Source: Polycladomyces subterraneus (GTDB lineage Bacteria; Bacillota; Bacilli; Thermoactinomycetales; JIR-001). From it: a stretch of DNA of 64,000 nucleotides. Of the stretch, positions 17,856 to 25,437 are shown piece by piece. The translations under genes and the position numbers were made by a program. Position 1 is the first letter of the stretch. Every line of letters starts with the position of its first letter. Location: the NCBI RefSeq assembly GCF_030433435.1, contig NZ_JANRHH010000012.1, positions 19,474 through 83,473 of the forward strand. The letters are read 5' to 3'. The notes below the pieces were generated by a model. The model saw nothing but the letters and a program-made list of their open reading frames with translations, did not search any database and was not told the origin of the DNA.

Positions 17856-19058
17856 ATGGACAACCAACTACCACTTGTACCAGTGGAGGAGATCGAACGG
17901 CGTTACCGACGGTTTCAACAGACGTTGGATCGGATGGAACTGGACGGCGCCCTGATCGCTCAAAATATCGATTTGTACTATCTAACGGGAACGATGCAAT
18001 ACGGTTTGCTTTTCGTTCCCCGGACAGGTGATCCGTGCCTTTACGTGAAAAAAAGTGTCACTCGTGCGAAGCGTGAATCCTCCGTGCCGGTGGAGCCGAT
18101 GGGACGAATGCGGGAATTGCCGCAACGGATTGCGGAGCGCTTCGGCCCCATTCGCCGTGTGGGGATGGAATTGGATGTATTGCCGTATGCGCAGGCAACG
18201 TTTTACGCCAATAAATTGTTCCCGAAAGCCGAAATGACGGATATTTCGTTTCCACTTCGACTGCAACGAGCTGTCAAATCGGATTACGAATTAAATCAAT
18301 TAAAACGAGCAGCCACTTGTGTGCGGGAGATCGTGGAAGCGCTTCCGGAAATGCTAAAACCAGGTATGCGGGAAGTGGAGCTGGCAGCCGAAATTGAACG
18401 GCGCTTACGGTTGAAGGGGAATATCAACCTATACCGAATGCGCGCCTTCAATCAAGAGCTTGTGCTGGGCATGGTCGCCTCAGGAGCGGCCGCTGCTGCT
18501 CCCACTTACTTCGATGGACCCGCTGGCGGGTTAGGCTTGAGCACCGCCAGTCCACAGGGGGCAGGTTGGAAAGAAATCCGAGTGGGTGAGCCGATTCTGG
18601 TGGATATCAGTGCGGTGATTGAAGGATATATCATCGATCAAACGCGGCTGGCGGTCATTGGTGAGCTGGATGCCGATCTGGAACACGCCTACAGGACCAC
18701 ACGCCGGATCCTGAAGGCAACAGAGGAAAAGGGAAAACCGGGGGTATCTTGGGAAGCGTTGTACGTGGAAGCATTGAAAATGGCGGATGAAGCCGGTTTG
18801 GTGGATCATTTTATGGGATACGGCGAAGATCAGGCCAAATTTTTGGGACACGGCGTCGGATTGGAGTTGGATGAACTGCCCGTTTTGGCACGCGGGTTCG
18901 ATCAACCGTTGGAGGAGGGAATGGTGATCGCGGTGGAGCCGAAATTCACCTTCCCCGGACGGGGTGTGATCGGTATCGAAAACACGTATGTCGTGACGGC
19001 AGATGGTTTGCAGTCGTTGACCACCGCTACCGAAGAGATCGTCCGGGTGCGGGCGTGA
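17856..19058 (+). CDS. M24-family Xaa-Pro aminopeptidase/dipeptidase
   Basis: A 400-residue pita-bread-fold metallopeptidase. The N-terminal creatinase-like domain (about 1-140) is followed by the catalytic domain with the five metal ligands: Asp in VDISAVIEG, Asp in YIIDQTRLA, His in FLGHGVGLELDE, Glu in AVEPKF and Glu in IGIENTYVV. It should remove residues from X-Pro peptides in the cytoplasm. The ATG at 17856 lies about 7 bases behind GGGAGGG. A terminator follows at 19301. Confidence 0.9.
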   Translation: MDNQLPLVPVEEIERRYRRFQQTLDRMELDGALIAQNIDLYYLTGTMQYGLLFVPRTGDPCLYVKKSVTRAKRESSVPVEPMGRMRELPQRIAERFGPIRRVGMELDVLPYAQATFYANKLFPKAEMTDISFPLRLQRAVKSDYELNQLKRAATCVREIVEALPEMLKPGMREVELAAEIERRLRLKGNINLYRMRAFNQELVLGMVASGAAAAAPTYFDGPAGGLGLSTASPQGAGWKEIRVGEPILVDISAVIEGYIIDQTRLAVIGELDADLEHAYRTTRRILKATEEKGKPGVSWEALYVEALKMADEAGLVDHFMGYGEDQAKFLGHGVGLELDELPVLARGFDQPLEEGMVIAVEPKFTFPGRGVIGIENTYVVTADGLQSLTTATEEIVRVRA

Positions 19059-19300
19059 TCCATCAGGCTGAAGTCCCTGAAGGACACTTTCACGGTCGCC
19101 GTTTGATTCACAGTCTGTTTCCACTTTGGACCACGCCCAAGTTGCGGGTTGTGCTGTCACCTCACAAGGATCAAGTTGATGGAGTAGGTCTGGTCAATCA
19201 CTTGTGCCGGGTGAGCCTGTTTCCCTCTCGTGCCTGTAATGCACACGCTCCATGGTTCTCGTGGGAAGCAGGCCATCCTTTATTAATGGAAAAGGTACTG

Positions 19301-19331
19301 ACCCTTCGCGCCGGGTGAAGGGCTTTTTTTG
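19301..19331 (+). terminator. Terminator downstream of the M24 peptidase
   Basis: CCCTTC / GAAGGG stem (19302-19307 with 19317-19322) followed by CTTTTTTTG. The roughly 240 bases between the M24 stop and this hairpin hold only a weak 87-codon frame that starts on the M24 stop; it was not accepted as a gene. Confidence 0.8.
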
Positions 19332-19465
19332 TTCGCCTTTAAAAATCGCTTGACAACGGGTTTGTTTCCCACTCACAGATAGATGCCGATTTGAATACGA
19401 TGACACCGTGTCGAGGGTTTCAGGCTGAAAAACCGGATAATCGCCTAATTTCGCCTCTCCCCATC

Positions 19466-19493
19466 ACCCGCGAATAAGCCTGTTCATACAATA
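19466..19493 (+). promoter_or_regulatory. Candidate SigK promoter for gerE
   Basis: AC (19466-19467), 17 bases, CATACAATA (19485-19493) fits the SigK consensus AC-N16/17-CATANNNTA. It lies 60 bases before the gerE start. In B. subtilis gerE is a SigK gene, so both position and sequence agree. Confidence 0.55.
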
Positions 19494-19552
19494 ATCTGAC
19501 TGAGTCCCGACCCTCGTGTTCTAAGAGCTCGAGCAAAGAGGGGTGGCATATT

Positions 19553-19771
19553 TTGACCAACCAGAAAGGGAAGCCCCTGTTGACCAACAGGGAGAGGGAA
19601 GTGTTCGAGTTACTGGTCCAAGACAAGACCACCAAGGATATTGCTCAACAACTGTTTATCAGCGAGAAAACCGTCCGCAATCATATTTCGAACGTGATGC
19701 AGAAACTCAACGTAAAAGGACGGTCGCAGGCGGTTGTTGAACTTGTGCGATTAGGAGAGTTGAAAATCTGA
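19553..19771 (+). CDS. gerE: Spore coat regulator GerE
   Basis: A 72-residue LuxR-type helix-turn-helix protein. Segments LTNREREVFELLVQDKTTK, LFISEKTVRNHISN and VKGRSQAVVEL are nearly the same as B. subtilis GerE (74 residues), and the gene sits in the same sdh-gerE-ysmB-racE neighbourhood. It activates and represses late mother-cell coat genes. It starts with TTG at 19553 behind AGAGGGGTGG. The second helix of the fold is the DNA-recognition helix. Confidence 0.96.
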   Translation: MTNQKGKPLLTNREREVFELLVQDKTTKDIAQQLFISEKTVRNHISNVMQKLNVKGRSQAVVELVRLGELKI

Positions 19772-19783
19772 CCCTCGTCACGC

Positions 19784-19811
19784 AAAACCCTACGTGAACG
19801 TAGGGTTTTTT
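19784..19811 (+). terminator. Terminator of gerE
   Basis: A 12-bp stem AAAACCCTACGT / ACGTAGGGTTTT closing on a 2-base loop, followed by TT. Beyond it the conserved gene order breaks off. Confidence 0.88.
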
Positions 19812-20481
19812 GTTTGGGGTGAAAGGGATATATCAACTTTCTTGTTGTCTAACGGCCAGTCAAGTCAAAGGTGGCAATCCCTTGTCTCGAATCGTTGAGC
19901 CAGGAAACTTCCGATTCTATTATATATACTACGCCAGTATCATTGGGTTAGCGTTTTCCATTCAGAAAATCGCGAACTATATGCGATCGAATCCGGCACG
20001 GCCAAATGTTGGATGAAGATTTAGTTGCAATACCGGGAGCTCCTGTACAAGCAGAAAAAACAGCGTGCGTAGTGGGAGGGGCCAAAGTGCAGGAGTTCGT
20101 GTCTTACGATACCCGTTTGGAACAGGAGATCATCGGGTCATGATTTATGATCCCTCTTGTGTAGCAGATGAATGGGTGGGTTTCTTTGTGTGACGTCTGG
20201 GCAGGTCAACATGTCCTCTCGAAGAGTTCATCGTCTACAAGGCAGAATAGGCCAGTAAACGGGTGGTGCTCGTCGATCCGAAAAACACTTTGCAGGCACG
20301 CAATATGTAGGGGTTTGGAGCGGGGCGAAAAAATTCTATCAAGGGAGGTGAATTTCCTCCGTTATTGACGCTCATCGCTATCCCCCGCTCCATTCCAAGG
20401 GTTCGAAGTTAGTACAGACGCCCTGATGAGGATGCTACGGGTGACTAACAGCCTTGTACGCCCTCATTTGATTCTTTAAAA
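19812..20481. other. Degenerate gene-free stretch with tnpB remnant
   Basis: No intact gene was accepted. Short frames occur, such as a 45-codon one from 20006 to 20143 and a 68-codon one from 19810, but they lack ribosome sites and family features. The only recognisable coding trace is the tnpB zinc-finger remnant at 20221-20313. A GGAGCGGGG / CCCCGCTCC pair (about 20317 and 20384) brackets the sequence after it. Confidence 0.5.
20221..20313 (+). pseudogene. Remnant of an IS200/IS605-type tnpB gene
   Basis: One frame reads EEFIVYKAE, stop, ASKRVVLVDPKNTLQARNM, stop. This is the RuvC/zinc-finger entry of TnpB, whose usual form is a YKAE..GK-VV-VDP-NTSQ-CS-CG pattern. Two stops interrupt it, and the first cysteine of the finger is already lost. 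The rest of the gene cannot be followed. It shows that an RNA-guided nuclease-type transposon gene once lay at the left edge of the accessory segment. Confidence 0.65.
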
Positions 20482-20694
20482 TTACTTGTTTATATTGTCT
20501 TCCTCAAAGTGGTCAGTGGGTTGGATGATTGTTTCACAGACAGGGCATTGGATTAAGCTGTTAAAATTAAGATACTGTTTTTTGTCGACTTGAAATACTT
20601 TACCACATTGACAGGCTATGGTTACGATTTCTTCCAATGGCTTCACCCACCTTACTCTTGCTTTAGTTTTTTGTCTCTTTAGAGTGGGGAGCAT
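20482..20694 (-). CDS. Putative zinc-ribbon protein (second frame of an overlapping pair)
   Basis: A 70-residue frame in AT-rich DNA with CQCG near residue 28 and CPVCE near 50, enough for a zinc ribbon. It starts with ATG at 20694, inside the 55-codon gene upstream, in the +1 frame relative to it, and has no clear ribosome site of its own. Either it is translationally coupled to that gene or the two are halves of one gene of about 115 residues split by an indel. Base composition is far more AT-rich than the core genes. Function unknown. Confidence 0.45.
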   Translation of the reverse strand: MLPTLKRQKTKARVRWVKPLEEIVTIACQCGKVFQVDKKQYLNFNSLIQCPVCETIIQPTDHFEEDNINK

Positions 20695-20830
20695 AAGATA
20701 ACCGTTTGATGAAATTGATAATGCCTTTTTTTGTTTGTGGATCTAGGTACTTCTCATATAAATTGATATTAACCGGATAATTATGTCGCTCATCTTTGTT
20801 GTTTGAATAATTTATTTTTTGAGCTTCCAT
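20663..20830 (-). CDS. Small ORF, 55 residues, with strong ribosome site
   Basis: The minus strand has AAAGGAGG followed 8 bases later by ATG at 20830. The frame encodes MEAQKINYSNNKDE and continues to KETKN before TAA at 20663. The peptide is charged and low in hydrophobic residues, and no family was recognised. It overlaps the zinc-ribbon frame by 32 bases. The perfect ribosome site suggests it is, or was, the true start of the locus; joining to the second frame would need a +1 shift. Confidence 0.5.
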   Translation of the reverse strand: MEAQKINYSNNKDERHNYPVNINLYEKYLDPQTKKGIINFIKRLSYAPHSKETKN

Positions 20831-21548
20831 AATCGTGTCCTCCTTTGAAGTAATATAAAAGTGTATAAGCGATGTATCTAATTAGACACGAAAATCCTTT
20901 TTCCTTCTTCGTTCATAAACACTTTGTTAAACCAATGCAATCCAAACATATTAAAAAATTATCATTTTAATGAGAGATTAGATATGCGCGGAGAATTCGA
21001 TCCACATAGGGCGCTCGTGGACCGAATCCTCTACAACCCGGATGAGAGGGCTAACCGGAAAACAACCCTCTCCCAGGGCCACAGGCCTAAAAATTAAGCC
21101 GTAACTTTCTTAAACGACCGCCTTTATTTCTCCGTTCGCTTTTTTTGATGACAAGGAGTGGGTAAACCACAAGACGCTGAGCCATGATTCGCGGACCCAT
21201 AGTAGTATTTTTTATTATGGGTTCCATGGAGGGCCATAGTTGGCCAACGATTACGGGTTCGATTCCCGTGCAAACCCCCAAAAAGATCCAACCACTCTCC
21301 TTTTACTGGTTATCGTTCTTTGTCTGAGGTATCACGTTTCATTACTTTTATCCACGATATTTGGTATTAGCATATGGGGGATTTTCACTTGGTTAGTTCA
21401 CATTTTTCAGGTTAACGTACAGGGTTGAGGAATTGAGGAGACTGTGGCAAAAGGGAGTTGTCATTAAGCTCAAATTTATATATTTTTTTATTTAGTAATG
21501 TTCATAAATAAGATTAAGTTCAAACAAGCGATGCCAGAGGTGAGAAAT
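20831..21548. other. AT-rich gene-free stretch with hairpins and a tRNA T-arm-like fragment
   Basis: No gene was accepted here. It contains an imperfect 15-bp hairpin (20990-21032), a GAGAGGG / CCCTCTC hairpin (about 21046-21080), a CCCATA / TATGGG hairpin (about 21197-21222) and the tRNA-like 3' end at 21253-21280. A 64-codon minus-strand frame through the tRNA-like part is considered spurious. Confidence 0.45.
21253..21280 (+). tRNA. tRNA 3'-end-like fragment (T arm, acceptor 3' strand and CCA)
   Basis: ACGGG-TTCGATT-CCCGT is a perfect T arm with a canonical T loop. It is followed by seven acceptor bases GCAAACC, a discriminator C and CCA. No matching 5' strand (GGTTTGC), D arm or anticodon arm was found upstream. 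It is therefore not a complete tRNA gene but may be a remnant left at an integration site. Chance similarity cannot be excluded. Confidence 0.35.
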
Positions 21549-22139
21549 ATGAGAAGGCTTCTTCTTTCTGATCCCTGGTCTGTTTACAAAAACGAACTAC
21601 TTTATTCCAGCAAGGGGAAAAACACCAGTCTGTACGAGATCATCTTCCCGTATCACCAAGGGTTGGGAGCGCACATTCACACTTCCGGCGAGGATTGCGC
21701 CTTGGTGTTGTCCGGAAACTTGACCTATTTTGTGGGCAATCGCGAAACAATCAAAGCCGAGCCGGGCAGCATCGTATTCGGCTGGCAAAATGTCTTGCAC
21801 GGGTACCTAAACAAAGAAAACGAGCCGGTTCACCTGCTTGTTTTTGTCACCCCCAGTAAAATCGGATTGGCCTATCCCGATGATGACGACCCAGTCGTGC
21901 GAAAAGTTCCCGTGGAACGCCGCAAAGTTCACGCCGAAGAAGAGGTAAACGTTTCATCAGAATATTCATCTTTTCAGACCGTTCTCGTTCACGGGCGCTA
22001 CGAAGAGCCGGAGGAACTGGACGCATTCAAAGTCTTCATCGATTGGAAGAAGAAGCAACTTTTTATTTTTGATGGAGAAAAAGTGGAATTGACGGCTGAT
22101 GAGCCCGTTCGTCTGCTCAAATATGTAGCGAAGAGTTAA
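21549..22139 (+). CDS. Cupin-domain protein
   Basis: A 196-residue protein whose central part is a cupin barrel: GLGAHIHTSGEDCALVLSGNLTYFVG carries the GX5HXH-type motif and GSIVFGWQNVLHGYLN the second motif. The histidines could bind a metal. The C-terminal 70 residues form a separate DUF-like part. Among four possible ATGs, the one at 21549 has AGAGGTGAG before it. The gene stands alone in the accessory segment, with better codon use than the flanking DNA, and has its own terminator. The substrate is unknown. Confidence 0.75.
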   Translation: MRRLLLSDPWSVYKNELLYSSKGKNTSLYEIIFPYHQGLGAHIHTSGEDCALVLSGNLTYFVGNRETIKAEPGSIVFGWQNVLHGYLNKENEPVHLLVFVTPSKIGLAYPDDDDPVVRKVPVERRKVHAEEEVNVSSEYSSFQTVLVHGRYEEPEELDAFKVFIDWKKKQLFIFDGEKVELTADEPVRLLKYVAKS

Positions 22140-22268
22140 GATGGATCCGTCTATCTGGAGATCATCAAGAAAAGCTCACCCAAAACAACAGACCAAGCTA
22201 ATGTTTTCCCCGCCTAAGTCAAATACCAGTGGGTGAATCGGATATTTGGGTTTCTCGTCATCTCAAGG

Positions 22269-22305
22269 ATATGTCCGTTTTCATTAGCGGACATATGCGT
22301 TTTTG
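22269..22305 (+). terminator. Terminator after the cupin gene
   Basis: A perfect 9-bp stem ATATGTCCG / CGGACATAT (22269-22277 with 22288-22296) followed by GCGTTTTTG. Confidence 0.75.
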
Positions 22306-22365
22306 CTCAACTAGAGTAATATATGGATTGTTCACACCTGACTTGAAAGAATGAGGTCATCCAAA

Positions 22366-23232
22366 ATGATAGAACAAATTTTGGAAAAACTGATGAAGCG
22401 ATACGGTGCATTGAAAATAACTCCATTAAAAGGAGGTTATACGAACTCGACAGTTTTGATGGACGGAACTGAGCCATTATTAGTTGCCAAGATTGCACGA
22501 AGGGATAATCAGGATACTTTAAACGAAATTGGCTGTCTCGGTTTACTTAAAGGAGAAAACATAATCCCTTCTTTATATGAAACATTCGATCTGTTCGATT
22601 TTAGAATAATGATTATGGATTACCGAGAAGGAATAAACGGTCAGTTCATTTTAGACGATCACAAGTGGAATGAAGCTATTGAATTATACAAGTTGCTTGG
22701 TATATCTCTTGCTTCTCATATTCATGCAATTGCCTATCGCGCAGATGGATGTGGAATTATTAGAAAAAGTTCCTTGGGTTCTCTGAGAGAAATGGTGTTC
22801 GACTTGGACTTTGTACCTTTGTCATTAAAAACGTCATCAGACGAGATCCTATCAATCATTAAGGAAAGTGAAAGTGAGTGGGTATTAACCCATGGGGATT
22901 ATGGGCCACATAACATATTGATATCACAGGGAAAGCAGTTGTCTGTACTGGATTGGGAGTGGGCAGAGTGGGCGCATCCGTTAAATGATTTGGCGTGGGT
23001 ATATTGGTTTACGAATTACCATTATCCGGACGAGGCTGATTTGCTCTTTGAATCCTTTATTAATGGATATGTTTTACATAAAAGAATTTCTTATGAACCT
23101 AATCTCATAAAGGCTTATTGTATTGATAAAATTTTGAATATATTGTTGCGTGTGAAAAATGCTGCAAAGGATGTGCAAGACGAGTGGATTCGTCGTTTAG
23201 ATTGGACTCTAAATAAGGAATTTTGTATATAA
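22366..23232 (+). CDS. APH/choline kinase-type phosphotransferase
   Basis: A 288-residue protein kinase-like small-molecule kinase. The glycine-rich nucleotide loop is PLKGGYTNSTVL, the likely ATP-binding lysine is in LLVAKIA, the catalytic loop is LTHGDYGPHNIL and the metal-binding Asp is in VLDWEWAEWAHP. This is the aminoglycoside phosphotransferase/choline kinase fold; the substrate cannot be told. The ATG at 22366 is preferred, with GAGGT ahead of it. The DNA is clearly more AT-rich than the core genes, which points to acquisition from a low-GC donor. Confidence 0.85.
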   Translation: MIEQILEKLMKRYGALKITPLKGGYTNSTVLMDGTEPLLVAKIARRDNQDTLNEIGCLGLLKGENIIPSLYETFDLFDFRIMIMDYREGINGQFILDDHKWNEAIELYKLLGISLASHIHAIAYRADGCGIIRKSSLGSLREMVFDLDFVPLSLKTSSDEILSIIKESESEWVLTHGDYGPHNILISQGKQLSVLDWEWAEWAHPLNDLAWVYWFTNYHYPDEADLLFESFINGYVLHKRISYEPNLIKAYCIDKILNILLRVKNAAKDVQDEWIRRLDWTLNKEFCI

Positions 23233-23373
23233 ACTACAGTGGTATTAAAGAATTTAGGATATTCCAAAGATGAGTTTTGGAAAGTTATTCATGAGATGCA
23301 CCGTCTGTTTAATTTGAAGTAGGAAGAAGAAGCTGCCGAACAAGCAGATTCTCTTCTACAAGTGGACGATTAA
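23233..23373 (+). pseudogene. Fragment of an unknown gene with in-frame stop
   Basis: Directly after the kinase stop and in the same frame, the sequence reads VVLKNLGYSKDEFWKVIH, continues to LFNLK, hits TAG at 23320, then continues EEEAAEQADSLLQVDD to TAA. The peptide looks like a real C-terminal tail (charged helices) interrupted by one stop. No start or ribosome site belongs to it. The source family was not recognised. Confidence 0.4.
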
Positions 23374-23512
23374 TTAAGCTAGATTCTGCCCAGAAGCACT
23401 TGTATTTCGACCTACAGGTAAAGGAACCAAGTCAGTGATATCTGAAAGCACACTTGAGGTGCTTTTATTGGATGGAAAAAATGAATGGTATACTGGTCTT
23501 TGACAAAAGTAG

Positions 23513-24297
23513 AAGGCCAATTGGGGTGCAACAACATTTGAGCATATTCCGCCATGTCCTTGCGGATTTCCAGGCGTGGCCATTCGGCCCAAGGCTACGC
23601 CCGAATTTGACCAGGGGTACGTGACACCCGAGACCACCGTGCGACGGCTGGCCATGATGGCCCAGCAGGGCGATCTGGTGGGTCGCGACATTCTGCTGCT
23701 GGGCGACGACGACCTCATGGGCATTGCGGCCGCGCTCTCGGGGCTGCCGCGACGCATCTGTGTCTTGGATGGGGATGAGCGCATCGTCAGCTTTATCCGC
23801 GACGTGGCGCGGGACCGTGGATGGGACCACGTCCACGCCGAGGTCTACGACGCACGGGATAGGCTGCCGTCCCACCTCCGTGGACAGTTTGATGTGTTCT
23901 TAACGGACCCAGTCGACACCGTCAAGGGCCTCCTGCTCTTCCTGAGCCGCTGCACAGAGGGGCTGCGTGGGTCCGGTGCCCGGGCTACTTTGGCCTCTCA
24001 TACCTGGAGGCCTCTTGGCGGAAATGGCGGCAGATCCAGCGGGGCATTCTCGACATGGGCTTTGCCATCACGGACATGCTGGGCGCCTTCAATGACTATC
24101 TGTTGGAGGACATTGTGGCTTTGGACTGGACACGCGTGGCACCGGTGCCGGTCAAGGAGCCCGATATCCCCTTCTATGTCAGCACTGTCTACCGACTGGA
24201 GCTGATTGAGGAGCCTCGGCCCCTCTTCTTCGATCGGGTGGAGCTTGGGCAGGACCTCTACTACGACGAAGAGTTCTGCGGTACTCTGCAAGAATAG
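23513..24297 (+). pseudogene. bpsA: Broken N4-bis(aminopropyl)spermidine synthase (branched polyamine synthase, BpsA)
   Basis: The frame carries RPKATPEFDQGYVTPETTVRR, GRDILLLGDDDLMGIA, VLDGDERIVSFI and FDVFLTDPVDTVKGLLLFLSR, a clear match to the BpsA (DUF43) family, which adds aminopropyl groups to spermidine in thermophiles. It lacks roughly the first third of the usual 350 residues; a TAG at 23510 closes the frame upstream. Near 23975-23985 (GGTGCCCGGGC) the frame shifts by -1, after which GYFGLSYLEASW, MGFAITDM and the C-terminus continue. The family TDPPYT motif is TDPVDT here. The GC content is markedly higher than the surrounding DNA. Best read as a decaying transferred copy. Confidence 0.75.
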
Positions 24298-24399
24298 CCC
24301 TCAAAGGCTGCGCCCCCGACTTATTAAAGTTGATATAAAGTAGAGCGGGCACCAAAAGGTGCCTGCTCAATTGATATTCCTGTCTGGGGAAAAAAGTCC

Positions 24400-24585
24400 T
24401 CAAACAGTGAGAACTTCATTTGCGACTTCCTTTGGGGCGATGACGAGGGGGACACCCAGAGCATATGCAATCTTTTTTAGCTTTTCGATACTTGCACCGT
24501 GATACTCATTACGCTCGTCTTGAGATACTTGAGATTTGGATACTCCCAGCCGCTCTACTAGTTCAGTATGTGTGGATCTGTACAA
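24400..24585 (-). pseudogene. Truncated XRE-type helix-turn-helix protein
   Basis: A 61-residue frame with TELVERLGVSKSQVSQDERNEYHG and EKLKKIAYALGVPL, which are helices 2 to 5 of an XRE domain. Helix 1 is missing and the only start is a TTG without a ribosome site. Proteins of this type are often antitoxins or phage-like regulators, but no toxin gene is adjacent. Probably a remnant. Confidence 0.5.
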
Positions 24586-24586
24586 G

Positions 24587-24673
24587 GTTTTCCAAGTGCT
24601 GATTGAAGAAATCCAGGTTCACCCTGACGGAATGGTTGACATCACCTACACATTTGAGAAGCCCTTGTCATGA
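24587..24673 (+). pseudogene. Tail fragment resembling a serine recombinase C-terminus
   Basis: One frame reads VFQVLIEEIQVHPDGMV then DITYTFEKPLS and stops at 24671. Many large serine recombinases end in such an I-EI-V-PDG-V-I-F pattern. It directly abuts the truncated XRE gene, as if two broken genes had been joined. The match is short, so this is a suggestion only. Confidence 0.35.
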
Positions 24674-24719
24674 TGATTTTGCAATAGGTACATATGATCA
24701 GGACAATCCCCAGATGATA

Positions 24720-25421
24720 TTACCGTTTTGTTGCCCGCAGAATCTCCGCCTTGATCTGTTTGAAATCCTTGCCGGTAATGGTGTCATTGATTTTGAAATC
24801 CGTCTCGTGAGTGATCACTACTTGAGTAGACCCGGACTGTTTTTTCTCGATTATTGGTCGGCTGTTTGGTTTTTTCAACACGGCTTTGCCGGCTCCATCG
24901 AATTGAATTTGATAGGGGTGAAAAGGGATGCCATAAATGGGGGGAGCATTGTTTGCCTTGGTCAAAAACAAGATGTATTTTTTGCCGAACACAGGCGCGA
25001 CAAAATGAGGGTCCCTCATCATCAGACGGGTTGGTTGTCCGTTGATGTTGAGGCCCTGTTCCTCTTTGGCGTAGATGATGCTAACTTTGATAGTGCGATC
25101 GGGAATTGAACCCTTCAACACTTCGTTCACTCGAAAGTCGTACAGACGTCCTTCTGCGTAGTGGTGGGGATCCGGTTTGGCGTCAGGACCGTCTCCCATA
25201 CGTGCGGCATTCCAAATGGAATCGAAACTTTTAAACGTACCCACCACGATGTAGTCTGCTAGGTGTGTCATTTCCTTCAGTGTGTTGACGGTGATGGTTT
25301 GCGATGAGGAAGTGATCCGGATCTCGGTTGGCTGTGATGGTTGGGAAGGGATAAAAAAAACAACAGTGCCGATAATCAGTATCCCGATCAGTATCCACAA
25401 TCTTTTCGGGGTATTGGACAA
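24720..25421 (-). CDS. Membrane-anchored protein of unknown function
   Basis: A 233-residue protein with a single N-terminal hydrophobic helix (ILIGILIIGTVVFF) and a soluble, probably extracellular, part beginning with a threonine- and serine-rich linker. Segments ADYIVVGTFKSFD, FRVNEVLKGSIPDRTIKV and KYILFLTKAN suggest a beta-rich domain. No family was confirmed. It starts with TTG at 25421, 7 bases after AAGGAGG. It lies 16 bases behind the matrixin-like protease gene on the same strand, so the two form an operon. Confidence 0.7.
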   Translation of the reverse strand: MSNTPKRLWILIGILIIGTVVFFIPSQPSQPTEIRITSSSQTITVNTLKEMTHLADYIVVGTFKSFDSIWNAARMGDGPDAKPDPHHYAEGRLYDFRVNEVLKGSIPDRTIKVSIIYAKEEQGLNINGQPTRLMMRDPHFVAPVFGKKYILFLTKANNAPPIYGIPFHPYQIQFDGAGKAVLKKPNSRPIIEKKQSGSTQVVITHETDFKINDTITGKDFKQIKAEILRATKR

Positions 25422-25437
25422 AGGAATGCCTCCTTCA

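Noticed and set aside
19055..19318. An 87-codon frame overlapping the M24 stop
   Set aside because: No ribosome site, no recognisable family, and its end lies in the terminator hairpin at 19301.
19810..20016. A 68-codon frame after gerE
   Set aside because: It starts within the gerE terminator region, has no ribosome site and looks like random translation.
21190..21280. A complete tRNA gene ending at 21280
   Set aside because: No 5' acceptor strand GGTTTGC, D arm or anticodon arm could be found within a normal tRNA length.
21087..21281. A 64-codon minus-strand frame
   Set aside because: It reads backwards through the tRNA-like 3' end (GIEPV-type peptide, a frequent artefact over tRNA sequence).
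24603..25109. A 168-codon plus-strand frame
   Set aside because: Antisense to the membrane-anchored protein gene that has a good ribosome site and operon partner.
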